From Argyresthia goedartella (taxonomy: Eukaryota; Arthropoda; Insecta; Lepidoptera; Argyresthiidae): a DNA stretch of 64,000 nucleotides. A program made the translations under genes and the position numbers. The notes beneath the pieces were generated by a model that was not told the DNA's origin, did no database searches, and saw only the letters and a program-made list of their open reading frames with translations. Location: positions 9,875,829 to 9,939,828 of the forward strand of contig OX463836.1 in NCBI GenBank assembly GCA_949825045.1. The letters run 5' to 3'. Shown piece after piece: positions 34,258 through 45,230 of this stretch; position 1 is the stretch's first letter, and each line of letters starts with the position of its first letter.

Positions 34258-36420
34258 TTAAGGTCTGTAAAACAGGTAAACAACAATGCAGATCACTTAA
34301 ATATTTTTATATTAATTCTAGTTGAAAACCCACTATGTATACATAGAAGTTAATTGGAGAAGACGTGAAATCCAAAATTTACACTAATAAATAATAATGA
34401 TGAGATATTAAATGTACTTATATAGAATAGATACAATAACCTATACAACATATATAATGATGTATACAAGAAGTTGAAAAACGGAGAAAGAAGTAAAAAA
34501 AAAGATTTACAATGATAAGAAAAACTTATAAAAGCCGTCTCAAATGGTATTTTAATAAGCCTGGTCTCGTGTTGAATATGTCAATTTGATCGTGGACAAG
34601 GCTTATTTCGTTTACGGTATGACATATTCTGTGGATAGGTCCATTGAACTCTGTATTTGTCCTAGAGACCGGAACGCAAAATATTTTCTTCTTGGTGCGC
34701 GTGTTTAGACATCGAGTGTTTATATTTAATGATGATAGCAGTAAAGTGTCGATTTCACCGTAAATAATTTTGTGAAGATGTCCTCACAAATCTTACGACT
34801 GTTTGCAAGTGTTTCGATTCCAAAATGTTCAAGTCTAGCCAATAAGTTTGCGCTTGAGACAGTGTCGTCTTGCTGCAGCCTTAAGAATGACCTGCTGTAT
34901 GCGCTCTACTCTCTCCTCGTGTACCGCGTATTGAGGAGACTAGATTAAGGACCCATACTCGGCCTGGCTTCTTACGAGACTTAAATATAAAGCGATTAGG
35001 CTTTCTGGTTTTTTAAATCCCTTAGTGATGCGGAGAATGAAAACGTTTATTTTATTAGATTTAGAGGCGAGGAAGTTATAATGATTTCTAAATGTTAGCT
35101 TACTGTCAAATATTATTCCAAGGTCTCTCATAGAATCCTTAGGTTGCAGAAATTTGTTATCTAGCTTGTAAGTTTTTTTTTGGCGAATGTAATTAGGAAG
35201 CATTTAGATACATTACGGAACATTAGGTTGGATGTGCACCACTGAGACAGTATACCGAGGTCACGCTGTAGGGACACGCAGTCATCATATGTATTAATGA
35301 TTTTAAAGATTTTTAGGTCATCATCATAGAGCAAGCACTTACTTTGTAAGAGATCTACCAGTTCTTTAATGAATATGACAAACAATGAGGGACCCAGATG
35401 CGAGCCCTGGGGAATGACAAAAGGCATGGTCATTGGAGCTGATTTGAAACCGTTTATGGCAACTATTTGGTTACGATTTTTGAGGTAAGATTCGACTCAT
35501 CGGAGCAGACTTCCATGGATGCGATGAGAGGAGACCTTATTTACCAGAAGATTGTGATTGACTTTGTCAAAGGTTTTTCGGAAGTCAGTGTAGATGAAAT
35601 CGATCTGTTTACGTTTACCGAGCGCATCACTTAAAAAGGTATGATATTCAAGGAGGTTGGACATGGTAGACTTGCCTTCGACAAATCCGTGCTGGAGTGG
35701 TGATATGGAGTTTTTAACATTTGAGCAAATAGCTGTATATAAAAGAGATTCAAATATTTTACCGAAGCATGATAGAATGCTAATAGGCCTAAAATTATCG
35801 CATTGTGTACTGTCACCAGACTTCCGTATCGGGATCACGTTTGCTATCTTCCAAATGTTAGGGAACACACCTTGATCGAGAGAGCATGTGTAAACCAAGG
35901 AAAGGAGAGCTGCCAGTTCTTTGCCACACAGTTTGATGAAATGAGGGGGAAGGCCATCCGGACCTGGTCCCTTATTGCTATTGAGTTTAAATTTTGTTTT
36001 GAGTACATCAGCGGGAATATATGTACATTGGAAATAGTTAACGAGCTGCGATCCTCAATGTTGCTCAAGTCAATAGAAGGCGAAGGCTTTTCAAACACCG
36101 ACGAGAAATCTTTAAAAAAAGCTCGCAAATTCCAGAGCCAGTCGATGATGTCTCACCATTAAAAGACATAGTTTGTGTTATGAAATTGCCAGCTCTCTTA
36201 TTCTTAACATACGACCAGAAGCTCTTTAGTTTGGTGTGGATAGATTCTTCAACATCCGATAGGTACGATTCGTAGCTGCTATAAGTTAACTCTTTAGCCC
36301 TTGCTCTTAAAATTGAAAAAGCCTCGTAATCTCTAGGATTGCCAAACCGTTTGTGGCGCTTGTGAGCCTGACTTACATTTTTCGCTCAGACAACGTTTTA
36401 GGGATTCACTTTACCAGGCT
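34228..36420 (-). pseudogene. Non-LTR retrotransposon (family G relative), degraded
   Basis: Minus-strand fragments in order: linker (36128-35844), reverse transcriptase with FRPISILSCFGKIFE, YTDFRKTFDKVNH (motif A) at 35898-35497, then IPQGSHLGPSLF and YDDD in place of YADD (35433-35161), then DLGIIFDSKLTF (35203-34940). Several frame breaks. The 3' end is a (TAAA)n tail at 34228-34260. Best resembles the element at 58057-61140. Confidence 0.85.
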
Positions 36421-36514
36421 GGGTATTCATGAGTATCGTCCTTTTTTAAAGGCGTGTACAAGCTAATCAGTTGGTTTATTCTAGAGTAACAATTATTTAG
36501 ACTAATATCAATGT

Positions 36515-36985
36515 CAGAGCCGGTCAAGTGCGGTTAGGACTCCAACAAGAGCACAAGAAAACTTAACCACTGAAAATGAGAAAACAAAAACAAAAAGAGA
36601 ACATTATAACGCCCGAACGTGGACTCGAACTTAGATCCCTACAATTGCGAAAACGATTTCAAACCAATAGCGCCACCGCAGCCATGTGGTTGAGCCGCGA
36701 AATATACGATCATATTTGAATCATTTTATGGTTTGTTACACCGCGGGTGTTGTTAAAACGCGTCTCTTCTATGGGGACCCCCTTCAATATATGAAATCTC
36801 ATTTAGTTCATTATTTGTTGCTATAGCGGCCAAATACACATTGTGGGAAAATTTCAACTCCCCAGCTATTTCGGTTCATGAGATACAGCCCCCTGATGAA
36901 CGGTCGGACGGACAGACGAATCGACGGAAGGCGGAGACTGAGTAATAGGGTCCAGTTTGGCGACCTACGGATACGGAAACAGGCA
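36515..36985 (+). mobile_element. Dispersed repeat family C copy, diverged
   Basis: CCGGTCAAGTGCGGTTAGGA start, tRNA-like GGACTCGAACTTAG near 36621, end AATAGGGTCCAGTTTGG and GGATACGGAAAC. Confidence 0.65.
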
Positions 36986-37100
36986 ATGGATACAAGGTCT
37001 ATTGAAAATGTCTACAATAGAAACTTTAAAAGCTTACGTTGTGATTAAGGTAGATACCTAACGACATTAAGATCTAACCATTTGATTTGAACTAACCACG

Positions 37101-37425
37101 GAAAGAGCTCCGTGGTCTAATGAGTTTCACGCTTGGTCTGATGAGTTTCTCACACAGGAGATTCAGGTTCGAACCCTGGTCACGTAACAATGAGATAATT
37201 AATTTATCTTAAGTACATTATCGGACGCTCAGTGTTTCGGATGACACGTTAAGCTGTAGGTCCTGCTAAAATCGCTATGTGGTAGTGGTCGTAAAAACTC
37301 TCCATCAACCCACACTGAGCCAGCAGCGTGGTGGAGTATGGCTTAATCTTACTCGTATCTGGGTAAATGCCTATCCCCTCGATGGGGACATGTAATGACA
37401 CCAAATGTAGCACATTAATGTTCTA
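37101..37425 (+). mobile_element. SINE family 2 head joined to repeat family 3
   Basis: GAGCTCCGTGGTCTAATGAG with B-box GGTTCGAACCC (37167), followed by the family 3 body (GTTTCGGATGACACGTTAAG, GGTGGAGTATGGCTTAATC, CCCTCGATGGGGACAT). Suggests that the two segments belong to one SINE. Confidence 0.65.
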
Positions 37426-37781
37426 CATTTGTTGTTTATTATTTATAACCCTGGAAATGGATTATGCATATGACATTCCTCAGCCTAAACCAGCATTGCG
37501 AGGCTGCGCCACGGGCAGCTAGTAACGGAATAATTTACAATATCTGTAATTGTTCCTTAGTTCTTCATTGATGAAGTTTAAAAAGTACAAAATTATTTAC
37601 CAGTCACATTTTTATGTAATATCCGCACATTATAAAAAACGTGAGACCACTGAACATTACGTATATTTTGACCTTACATGAAGGCCAGTGAAAAATTCAC
37701 ATCCAATTACGACCTTTAAGATCACTAATAACGATTGAATTCAGATTTTGACGCCCAAATAAATGCACATAAATTGTTGTT

Positions 37782-37995
37782 TTTTGGAGCTCCGTGGTTT
37801 AGTGGGTAAAGGCTTGCTTCTCAAGATGCAGGTTCGAATCCCGGTGCTGACAGCAACGAGATAAGCAATTTTTCTGTACATTATACGGGCGTTCTAACGG
37901 TGATGGAAAACATCAGGAAACCTTCATTACTCCATAGCTGCTGCGATGGGCTAGCCTTCTGACACGCAAAAAATGGAGTATTAAATAGGTGGTGT
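37782..37995 (+). mobile_element. SINE family 2 copy
   Basis: GGAGCTCCGTGGTTTAGTGG head, B-box GGTTCGAATCC, CATAGCTGCTGCGATGGG. Confidence 0.75.
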
Positions 37996-37999
37996 GTGC

Positions 38000-38685
38000 G
38001 TTCAGCCATGTATTATTTCGGCCATTTTTTTAGTTTGGCCGCGGCCACTGCTACTATGATAATAAAACCTTATCTAAGTATTAACAAAAGCTCTCAATTA
38101 AACATAATTAATCGATATTTAGTAATGCAAGAACTGAGCCTTCCTATGTTTACCTAATTATGTAAAGATACTTGTGGGTGTCCAAGTATATTATTTATTT
38201 ATTATCATGTCATGTCATGGCTTAGTGAGTGATTGAGTATCTTATGACAATAATTACATATGAGGAAAACCGCAGAAGCTATGAAACGTTTTGTAAAAAC
38301 CGGACAATATGAGTCTGATGAAGAGTTCTTGTGCAAGGGGTATTCAGTATTCGCATTTTATTTTTCGAAGCATCATTCATCACAATAACAACTTTCACTC
38401 CACTGCTCCGAAATGTGGCTAATTGTGGTTGTGTTTTCTGGCTTGTTTTGTTCATTTTAATTATTTATTTATTATGTTTACCAACAGATGTTATGTTGAC
38501 TTTAGACATAAGTCTACAGATATGTAAGTTTTAAAAAGAAGTATGGGTATGCCCAATTACAGGTAGACATTGCATGCACAAGTAACATAAAAAGTGGACG
38601 CTCAACTAGGTAATTCTATATTAATGCTACTAGAATAAACTTTAACTAAGAAATATTTTTTACAAAACTTTGAAATTAAACAAAA
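38000..38685. other. AT-rich stretch, nothing recognised
   Basis: No repeat ends or coding similarity seen. Confidence 0.55.
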
Positions 38686-38689
38686 ACAT

Positions 38690-38950
38690 CTAAGCAACTT
38701 TAGGTGTCTTAAATCTAAATAACTGTTTGCGAAAACTATAAAAACTACAGTTGATCAAATCAATGTCTTCAATACCAAATGGAATATTAAATTGATTACA
38801 AATGGCGCTGTCCACAGATGGCGTTTCATGCCGGTTTTCACAGACATAGTGTGCGTATGCCGTCGCGTCGGTAAAAGCGTGGCTGACTTGAGCTGTCAAT
38901 TGCGGTAGACCGCGAACCAAGAAATTTCGTTCGTCTGAAGGCGCACTCCA
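38690..38950 (-). CDS. Unrecognised ORF tail (about 86 codons), cut at its 5' side by a retrotransposon tail
   Basis: Open from the (TTTGAC) tail of a family J element at about 38951 to a TAG/TAA stop at 38690. Encodes a mixed sequence with SAPSDERNFL, SHAFTDATAYAHYVCEN and PFGIEDIDLINC, ending FRKQLFRFKTP. Composition looks protein-like, not low-complexity. It could be the C-terminus of a host exon or of another transposon. No family was recognised, and the upstream part is displaced by the insertion. Confidence 0.4.
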   Translation of the reverse strand, partial: WSAPSDERNFLVRGLPQLTAQVSHAFTDATAYAHYVCENRHETPSVDSAICNQFNIPFGIEDIDLINCSFYSFRKQLFRFKTPKVA

Positions 38951-39860
38951 CAAAGTCAAAGTCAAAGTACTTTATTACTGCAGATATTTACATATGCATA
39001 GCAAACGTAATTTTTTGCCTCTTCTCTACATTGGACCACTGTGGGAGAGGTAGGGCGTAGATACTCCCACAGATTGATTTTTAGATCTATTTTAAAAATA
39101 GGTTGTGCTTAACTAATACAAATATGAAAAAATTAATTGTTACGATTAATATGCAGGAATAAATAATTACAAAATTATTAACAGCAAGGTCTGTTTTGAA
39201 CCAGATTAACCCCATACAGTCCTGTCATTTAAGTAATCTTGAACATTGTAATATCCCTTTTTCGACAAAGTCGCTTTAACATGCTTTTTAAATTGCTCAA
39301 ATGGCAATTTCAAAATCTCCAGAGGTATCTTATTATAATAGAGAATGCACTGACCCTTGAAAGAATTTCTAACCTTCGCGAGTCTAAATCGGGGCGCACA
39401 TAGTCTGTGATTATTTCTTAGGTTAACATTACAGCTATAACTAAGTTTGGAAAATTTTGTAAGGTTCCTGCTTACATACATTATATTTTCGAAAATAAAT
39501 TGACTAGCTACTGTTAGTATGTCAATTTCTTTAAAAAGCTCTCTTAAGGAGTCTGTTCGTTATAAATTATAAATTGCTCGAATAGCTCTTTTCTGTAAAA
39601 TAAAAATAGTTTGAATATCCGCTGCTTTCCCCCACAATAAGATACCATAGGACATCACACTATGAAAGTATCTAAAATTTACTAGCCAAGATGTAGCCAC
39701 ATCCGTGCTTTGTCTGATGTTCCTAACAGCATAAGCCGCAGAACTTAATTTACCAGCCAATTTATCTATGTGGGGTCCCCACTGCAATTTGCTATCAATG
39801 GTTATTCCAAGAAACTTCGTATCATTTACTAATTCTAACGTGCTGTTGTCTAACACAAGC
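38951..39860 (-). pseudogene. Family J non-LTR retrotransposon, 5'-truncated
   Basis: Encodes FLGITIDSKLQWGPHIDKL to [12 protein letters not shown] (39904-39560), then, after a stop/frame break, [15 protein letters not shown] to [11 protein letters not shown] (39481-39206). 3' hairpin CTGTGGGAG / CTCCCACAG at 39038-39073. The tail has about three TTTGAC units (38951-38970). Confidence 0.88.
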
Positions 39861-40361
39861 GGACCAAAAAGGCGTAGTTCCAACACTGCTGTCATGGAAA
39901 GCACTATGTAATGTCTCAGCTAAAAGTGCAATAGATGGACTCGTCTCTTAGAAGGCCTGGCCTGTGGCACAGCCCTCAAACTCCCTCGTCCATGTATCGC
40001 TCACTTTCCAGCCTCTACAACAATGTACATCACTAGCAGATGTGGAAGCCCACTTAAAAACTTATTTCCCTTGCAGCTGGCATGTGGCGGTAAACCCTCG
40101 CTTATGTTGAACTTTTTGTCGAATTTAAAAAACCATTCAAAAACCGTTTGTTTTATGACTTTCAAGTGTTGGGTTGCACGGGAAAAGAACCCTTAGTGGT
40201 CTTCCACAACTGCTGATGATGGTACTTTTCCTCATAAACAGAGTTAAGATTTAATGAACACTGGTTGGTAAGTCCACTTGTCTCGTACACGTTACAAGAT
40301 AATTGAGCAAATATCAAGAACCCTCTGTCCTGTAAAAAGGTCTCCCCTACTCCCGACGACG

Positions 40362-40497
40362 ACCAGAAAGGCTGAGTCAGTAGTGAACCTGCCTACGAAG
40401 CCAAGGGTCCCGGGTTCGAGTCACGATGGGGGCAAATATATGTTTGATGAGGACATCCTAGGAGGAGGATTTGAGGATCCTAGTCATGGTTGTTTTT
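40362..40497 (+). mobile_element. SINE family 1 copy, 3'-incomplete
   Basis: CGAAGCCAAGGGTCCCGGG and B-box GGTTCGAGTCA, ending near GTCATGGTTGTTT. A retrotransposon 3' end begins at once after it. Confidence 0.75.
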
Positions 40498-40499
40498 CA

Positions 40500-41185
40500 G
40501 TATTCAGTATTTATTGCCATAAAATATATGTATAGTACATAGGTCTTAATCGCAGTACAAGGTAGTCTCAATATATTTTTACCCAATGGGTGTAGCGAAA
40601 TCTATACATATTATTACAGACAATTAGAAATACATCTTATAAAATAAAGTAAAATTAATAATTATAACAATTTGCCATGGAAGTCACAGGGCTAGGATAA
40701 TTGCACACTTTTACCAACACTTACTAATTAATAGGTTGATAAATTTAACGCAGGGAGAGAAACAAACATAACAGTTACATTATACACTTATTTGTAGTTA
40801 TAAAACTCAGTCAAATCATATGGAGATATGATTAATAAAAAATTCTTAAGTCTAGTTACAAATTTACTTCCCGACAGGTTTTTAATGTCTAGGGGGAGGC
40901 TATTATACACTTTAATGGCAGTAATCTTTGTGGCTCGTGTATATGCCACTGTCCTCCTAAACGGCATCTCTAGATTCCCTTTATTCTTTTCATTAAGTCT
41001 CTCACTTACCCCGGCTGCTCTCAGGGGAAATTTATCAGGGTATCTCCTTATCAATTTGCATAATTCTATAATATAGAGAGCTGTAACTGTATGGAGTTTT
41101 AATTCCTTAAATGAAGTCCTACAAGACTCCTGAGATGATCGTATGTTATTTATAATACGAATAGCTCTCTTTTGTAAGACATCTA
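40500..41185 (-). pseudogene. Jockey/CR1-like retrotransposon 3' fragment (another family)
   Basis: Minus-strand C-terminal reverse transcriptase region: LQKRAIRIINNIRS near 41180, then LRAAGVSERLNEKNKGN and AIKVYNSLPLDIKNLSG, stop at 40788. The rest is 3' UTR. 5'-truncated where a SINE fragment starts. Confidence 0.75.
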
Positions 41186-41352
41186 TCTAAGTATAATATT
41201 TATCTATCTAAGTATAATATTTATCTATCTAAGTATAATATTTATCTATATAAGTATGTGTATCGTTGTCTATTACCCAAGATACAGGGAATCCTAGTTT
41301 GGGGCTAGATCAATATATGTAAAGTGTCCAAGGTATTATTATTATTATTATT
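41186..41352 (+). mobile_element. SINE family 1, 5'-truncated copy
   Basis: Three tandem TATCTAAGTATAATATT units, then the normal body and (ATT)n end. Confidence 0.8.
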
Positions 41353-41359
41353 CACTTTT

Positions 41360-42100
41360 TGGAATATAATCCTAGATAAGCCGAAAATATATTTAACGAG
41401 AATAAATAAAAACTTTTGTAAACCGATAGGACTCCTGGACATTTGAATCAAACCCAAAAGCATCGTAAGGCCTATGACATGCAAGGAGGTCACGTAATAT
41501 TTTAAAGCTATAATTATAATTACTAGCTTAACATAATACCATGCAATATATATATATATATTTCTGTCTCTCTGTCCGTCTGTTTATTCGTCACTGGGTC
41601 AATGTCGTGGGAGTTTAGGACGTGCCTAAAAATGCTATGTTGTGGGAAATCACTAAAATACCTAGTCATCTTTGTTTTTACGAAGATAATTTTGAATCAA
41701 GATCAGAAACTAGCATGAAGTGAGACATACATAAACCTTGGAGTGTTCGGTGCTCATAATTCCTATTCATAAATTCTTTTTTGCAGACAAGACTTATATA
41801 AAAATAGCATACAAAGGCGAGCTTATGTCTAATAAAAGATATCTTCCAGGAAACCCAATTAGGGTCAGAAATGACTATTTCTGAGCAGGGTAGATCATGT
41901 GTGTGTACAACAATATAATTGTATGTTGTCCCGCTGGCCCCGGGCAAATCATACCCAATAACCAAGATACCTGATATCCCTAAAAAGTATGGTTATCAAA
42001 AACAATTATTAGTACCTATTTATCCTAAGCCATAAGTCATACGTCTTGTAAGGTAGCAACAACATCTTTAAACGAATTTGAGTAAATTCTGCAAGTTAAA
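41360..42100. other. Nothing recognised
   Basis: A short (TA)n run at 41548-41562, otherwise no repeat or coding similarity seen. Confidence 0.5.
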
Positions 42101-42108
42101 AACTTATA

Positions 42109-42501
42109 AAAACCGGTCAAGTGCGAGTCTAAATCGATGGTGTGGAGTGAATAGTTTGGATTTTACACAGCAAAATATTGTTTACAAAGTTATTGGTGCG
42201 GTTACTTTCACACTCCATGTACGTAACCAGGTGCATCCATTAGTTTGTATGTGGTATTGAAAGAATTGTTGTATGGGAGCCCCCTTAAATATTTCTTTTA
42301 TCCTGTTTTTCAGTATTTGTTGTTATAGCGGCAACATAAATACATAATCTGTGAAAATTTCAACTCTCTAGCTAGGTTGTTGAGATACAGCCTGGTGACA
42401 GACGGACGGACGGACGGACGGACGGACGGACGGACGGACGGACAGCGGAGACTTAGTAATAGGGTCCCGTTTGGAACCCTTCTGGTACGGAACCCTAAAA
42501 T
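42109..42501 (+). mobile_element. Dispersed repeat family C copy with (GACG)n expansion
   Basis: CCGGTCAAGTGCGAGTCTAA start, GGTACGGAACCCT end at about 42501. Holds about ten GACG units at 42401-42442. Confidence 0.85.
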
Positions 42502-43172
42502 AATCGACTTCAAGTTCAAGCCCTATTTCTTCCCCCCCGGTCGGGATGCGAATGAAGTCTATGTTCATGAAAAGTCCTCATCAAAACTGTTGCTGCACGG
42601 AACCACAAACCAAAACGTCATCGGTGTACTATCGAACCATCTGAATCATGACCCACCATAAGCTTATTTTGCTAAACCCCTTAAATGCAAGTAGGTCGAA
42701 ATTCGCTTGAAGGTTTATTTCCTTGGTAACGAACTTGTTATCATTTGATTAGACACTGACATTTTGATAGATCTTACAAGTTTGAAAGTTTCAAACGAAT
42801 TATCAGGCAAGTGGGTCATGATTCAGTTGGTTCGATTGTACCTATATTTTTTTTTTTTTGTTGATTTTTTCAAAAAGCGCTTCATCAATTTTATTAAAAT
42901 TTATAGGGGACCACCTCTGAAGTAAGACCTTCCAAATAAAACAAGAATCATCGAAATCGAATGATAACTGACGGAATTATCGCGTAACAAACATACAAAA
43001 AAACAGTCGATTTGAGAGTTTGCTCCTTTTTGAAGTCAGTTGAAAATATATTTTTATAAGTGCAAACATTGGCTTCGCTGGACCATTTATGATGTTATTG
43101 GATACCTATTGTTTTATTAAACACAGCTTTACGTCTTTTCCCATACACCCACCCAGTAAATGTTTTTAAAAA

Positions 43173-43283
43173 TCGGTCAAGTGCGGGTAGGACTTGCACA
43201 CAAAGGTTTGCACAAGAAGAAGGGCAAAAAAAAAACGGTCAAGTGCGAGTCTAAATCGCGCACGAAGGGTTCCGTACCACCTT
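43173..43283 (+). mobile_element. Dispersed repeat family C, left part, split by retrotransposon J
   Basis: GTCAAGTGCGAGTCTAAATC to GGGTTCCGTACCAC. The matching right part resumes after 44636 (GGTGTGGATTTTACATAG...) and ends about 44987 at GGTACTGAACCC. Confidence 0.7.
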
Positions 43284-44636
43284 ATCTACTACGATCATAC
43301 CTAAGCAATAGAATTCAAAAGGCAGAAGTTAACGGCGTTAAATCTGATGGATCGGGTATAAAAATTGGCGTTCCACAAGGTTCCATATTAGGTCCTTTCT
43401 TATTCCTGGTATATATTAACGATCTGCCTTTCATGGTGGAGAAATTAACTAACATAGTGATATTTGCTGATGATACTTCAATGGTCTTCAAAATTGAAAG
43501 ACAAAAAGCAGATTTTGATGATGTTAATGGTGTATTGTCTTTAACCTTGAATTGGTTCACAGTTAATAATTTATTGTTAAACGCTGGTAAAACCAAGTGT
43601 ATCAAATTCTCACTTCCAAATGTCAGGCAAGTTGAGACCAGTTTAGTGTTAGACAACAGCACGTTAGAATTAGTAAATGATACGAAGTTTCTTGGAATAA
43701 CCATTGATAGCAAATTGCAGTGGGGACCCCACATAGATAAATTGGCTGGTAAATTAAGTTCTGCGGCTTACGCTGTTAGGAACATCAGACAAAGCACGGA
43801 TGTGGCTACATCTAGGCTAGTATATTTTAGTTACTTTCATAGTGTGATGTACTATGGTATCTTGTTGCGGGGGAAAGCAGCGGATATTCAAACTATTTTT
43901 ATTTTACAGAAAAGAGCTATTCAAGCAATTTATAATTTAAAACGAACAGACTCCTTAAGAGAGCTTTTTAAAGAAATTGACATACTAACAGTAAGTAGTC
44001 AATTTATTTTCGAAAATATAATGTATGTACGCAAGAACCTTACAACATTTCCCGAACTTAGTGATAGCTATAATGTTAACCTAAGAAATAATCACAGACT
44101 GTGTGCGCCCCGATTTAGACTCGCGAAGGTTAGCAATTCGTTCAAGGGTCAGTGTATTCTCTACTATAATAAGATACCTCTGGACATTTTGAAATTGCCA
44201 TTTGAGTAATTTAAAAAGCATGTTAAAGCGACTTTGTCAAAAAAGGGATATTACAATGTTCAAGATTAATTAAATGACAGGACTGTATGTGGTTAATCTA
44301 GCTCAACACAGGCCTTGCTGTTAATAATTTTGTAATTGTTTATTCCTGCTTATTAATCATAATAATTATTTTTTTCATATTTGTAATAGTTAAGCACAAC
44401 CTATTTTTAAAAGAGATCTAAAAATCAATCTGTGGGAGTTTCTAGACCCTTCTACTCCCACAGTGGTCCAACGTAGAGAAGAGGCAAAATTGACGTTTGC
44501 TAAGTAAATGTAAATATCTACAGTAATAAAGTACTTTGACTTTGACTTTGACTTTGACTTTGACTTTGACTTTGACTTTGACTTTGACTTTGACTTTGAC
44601 TTTGACTTTGACTTTGACTTTGACTTTGACTTTGTA
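43284..44636 (+). pseudogene. Family J non-LTR retrotransposon, longest copy here
   Basis: Frame open from before 43284 to 44209. Reverse transcriptase motif [14 protein letters not shown], motif C FADD, then FLGITIDSKLQWGPHID and the C-terminal part, with a stop about 25 codons early compared with the copy at 15455. EN and the first half of RT are missing (5' truncation). 3' hairpin CTGTGGGAG / CTCCCACAG at 44430-44463, AATAAA-like TAATAAAG, and a tail of about 17 TTTGAC units (44534-44634). Confidence 0.92.
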
Positions 44637-44987
44637 CAATGGTAGGGATGGTGTGGATTTAATAGTGTGGATTTTACATAGCCAAATGTTGTTTACAAAG
44701 TTAGTGGTGGTTACTTTCACACTCCATGTACTTAACCAGGTGCATTCATAAGTTTGTATGTGGTATTTAAATAATTGTTGTATGGGATCCCCCTTAAATA
44801 TTTAATTTATTTTGTTTTTTAGTATTTGTTGTTACAGCGGCAACAGAAATACATAATCTGCGAAAATTTCCACTGTCTAACTATCACGTTTCATGAGATA
44901 AAACCTGGTGACAGACGGACGGCCGGATGGAGGCTTAGTAATAGGGTCCCGTTTGGCACCCTTAAGGTACTGAACCCAAAAAAGACA
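44637..44987 (+). mobile_element. Dispersed repeat family C, right part
   Basis: Continues the copy split at 43283: CACTCCATGTACTTAACCAG, AATAGGGTCCCGTTTGG, GGTACTGAACCC. Confidence 0.7.
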
Positions 44988-45202
44988 TGTCCGAACCAGG
45001 TTTCGAACCTAGCACACCCTGACCTTATAGGTCGCGGATCCGACGTCGTACCAATTGTGCCACCGAAACGATGAATAGATGACTCGAAATTATCGATTAT
45101 ATTTAAATGACGATGTTTTGGTGCTTCAAAGGGGCAGGGATATTGAGACACGTCTCTTGTATGGGGACCCTCTTTTATTTCTAAAATCATTATTTTTGCT
45201 TG

Positions 45203-45230
45203 GCTAGTATTTAATCGCACATCAAAAATT
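45203..45230. mobile_element. MITE family A, left end, split by retrotransposon F
   Basis: GCTAGTATTTAATCGCACAT then CAAAAATT. The matching inner sequence resumes at 47884. Confidence 0.75.

Noticed and set aside
41186..41260. Short spaced repeats resembling a CRISPR array
   Set aside because: Three contiguous ~20-bp units with no unique spacers, part of a SINE body in a eukaryotic genome.
42310..42568. ORFs with RVPNGTLLL and SVRPSVRPSV
   Set aside because: Translations of repeat family C and its (GACG)n run; the same residues recur in every copy.
44442..44720. Minus-strand ORF encoding a Lys-Val repeat
   Set aside because: It is the reading of the (TTTGAC)n retrotransposon tail, not a protein.
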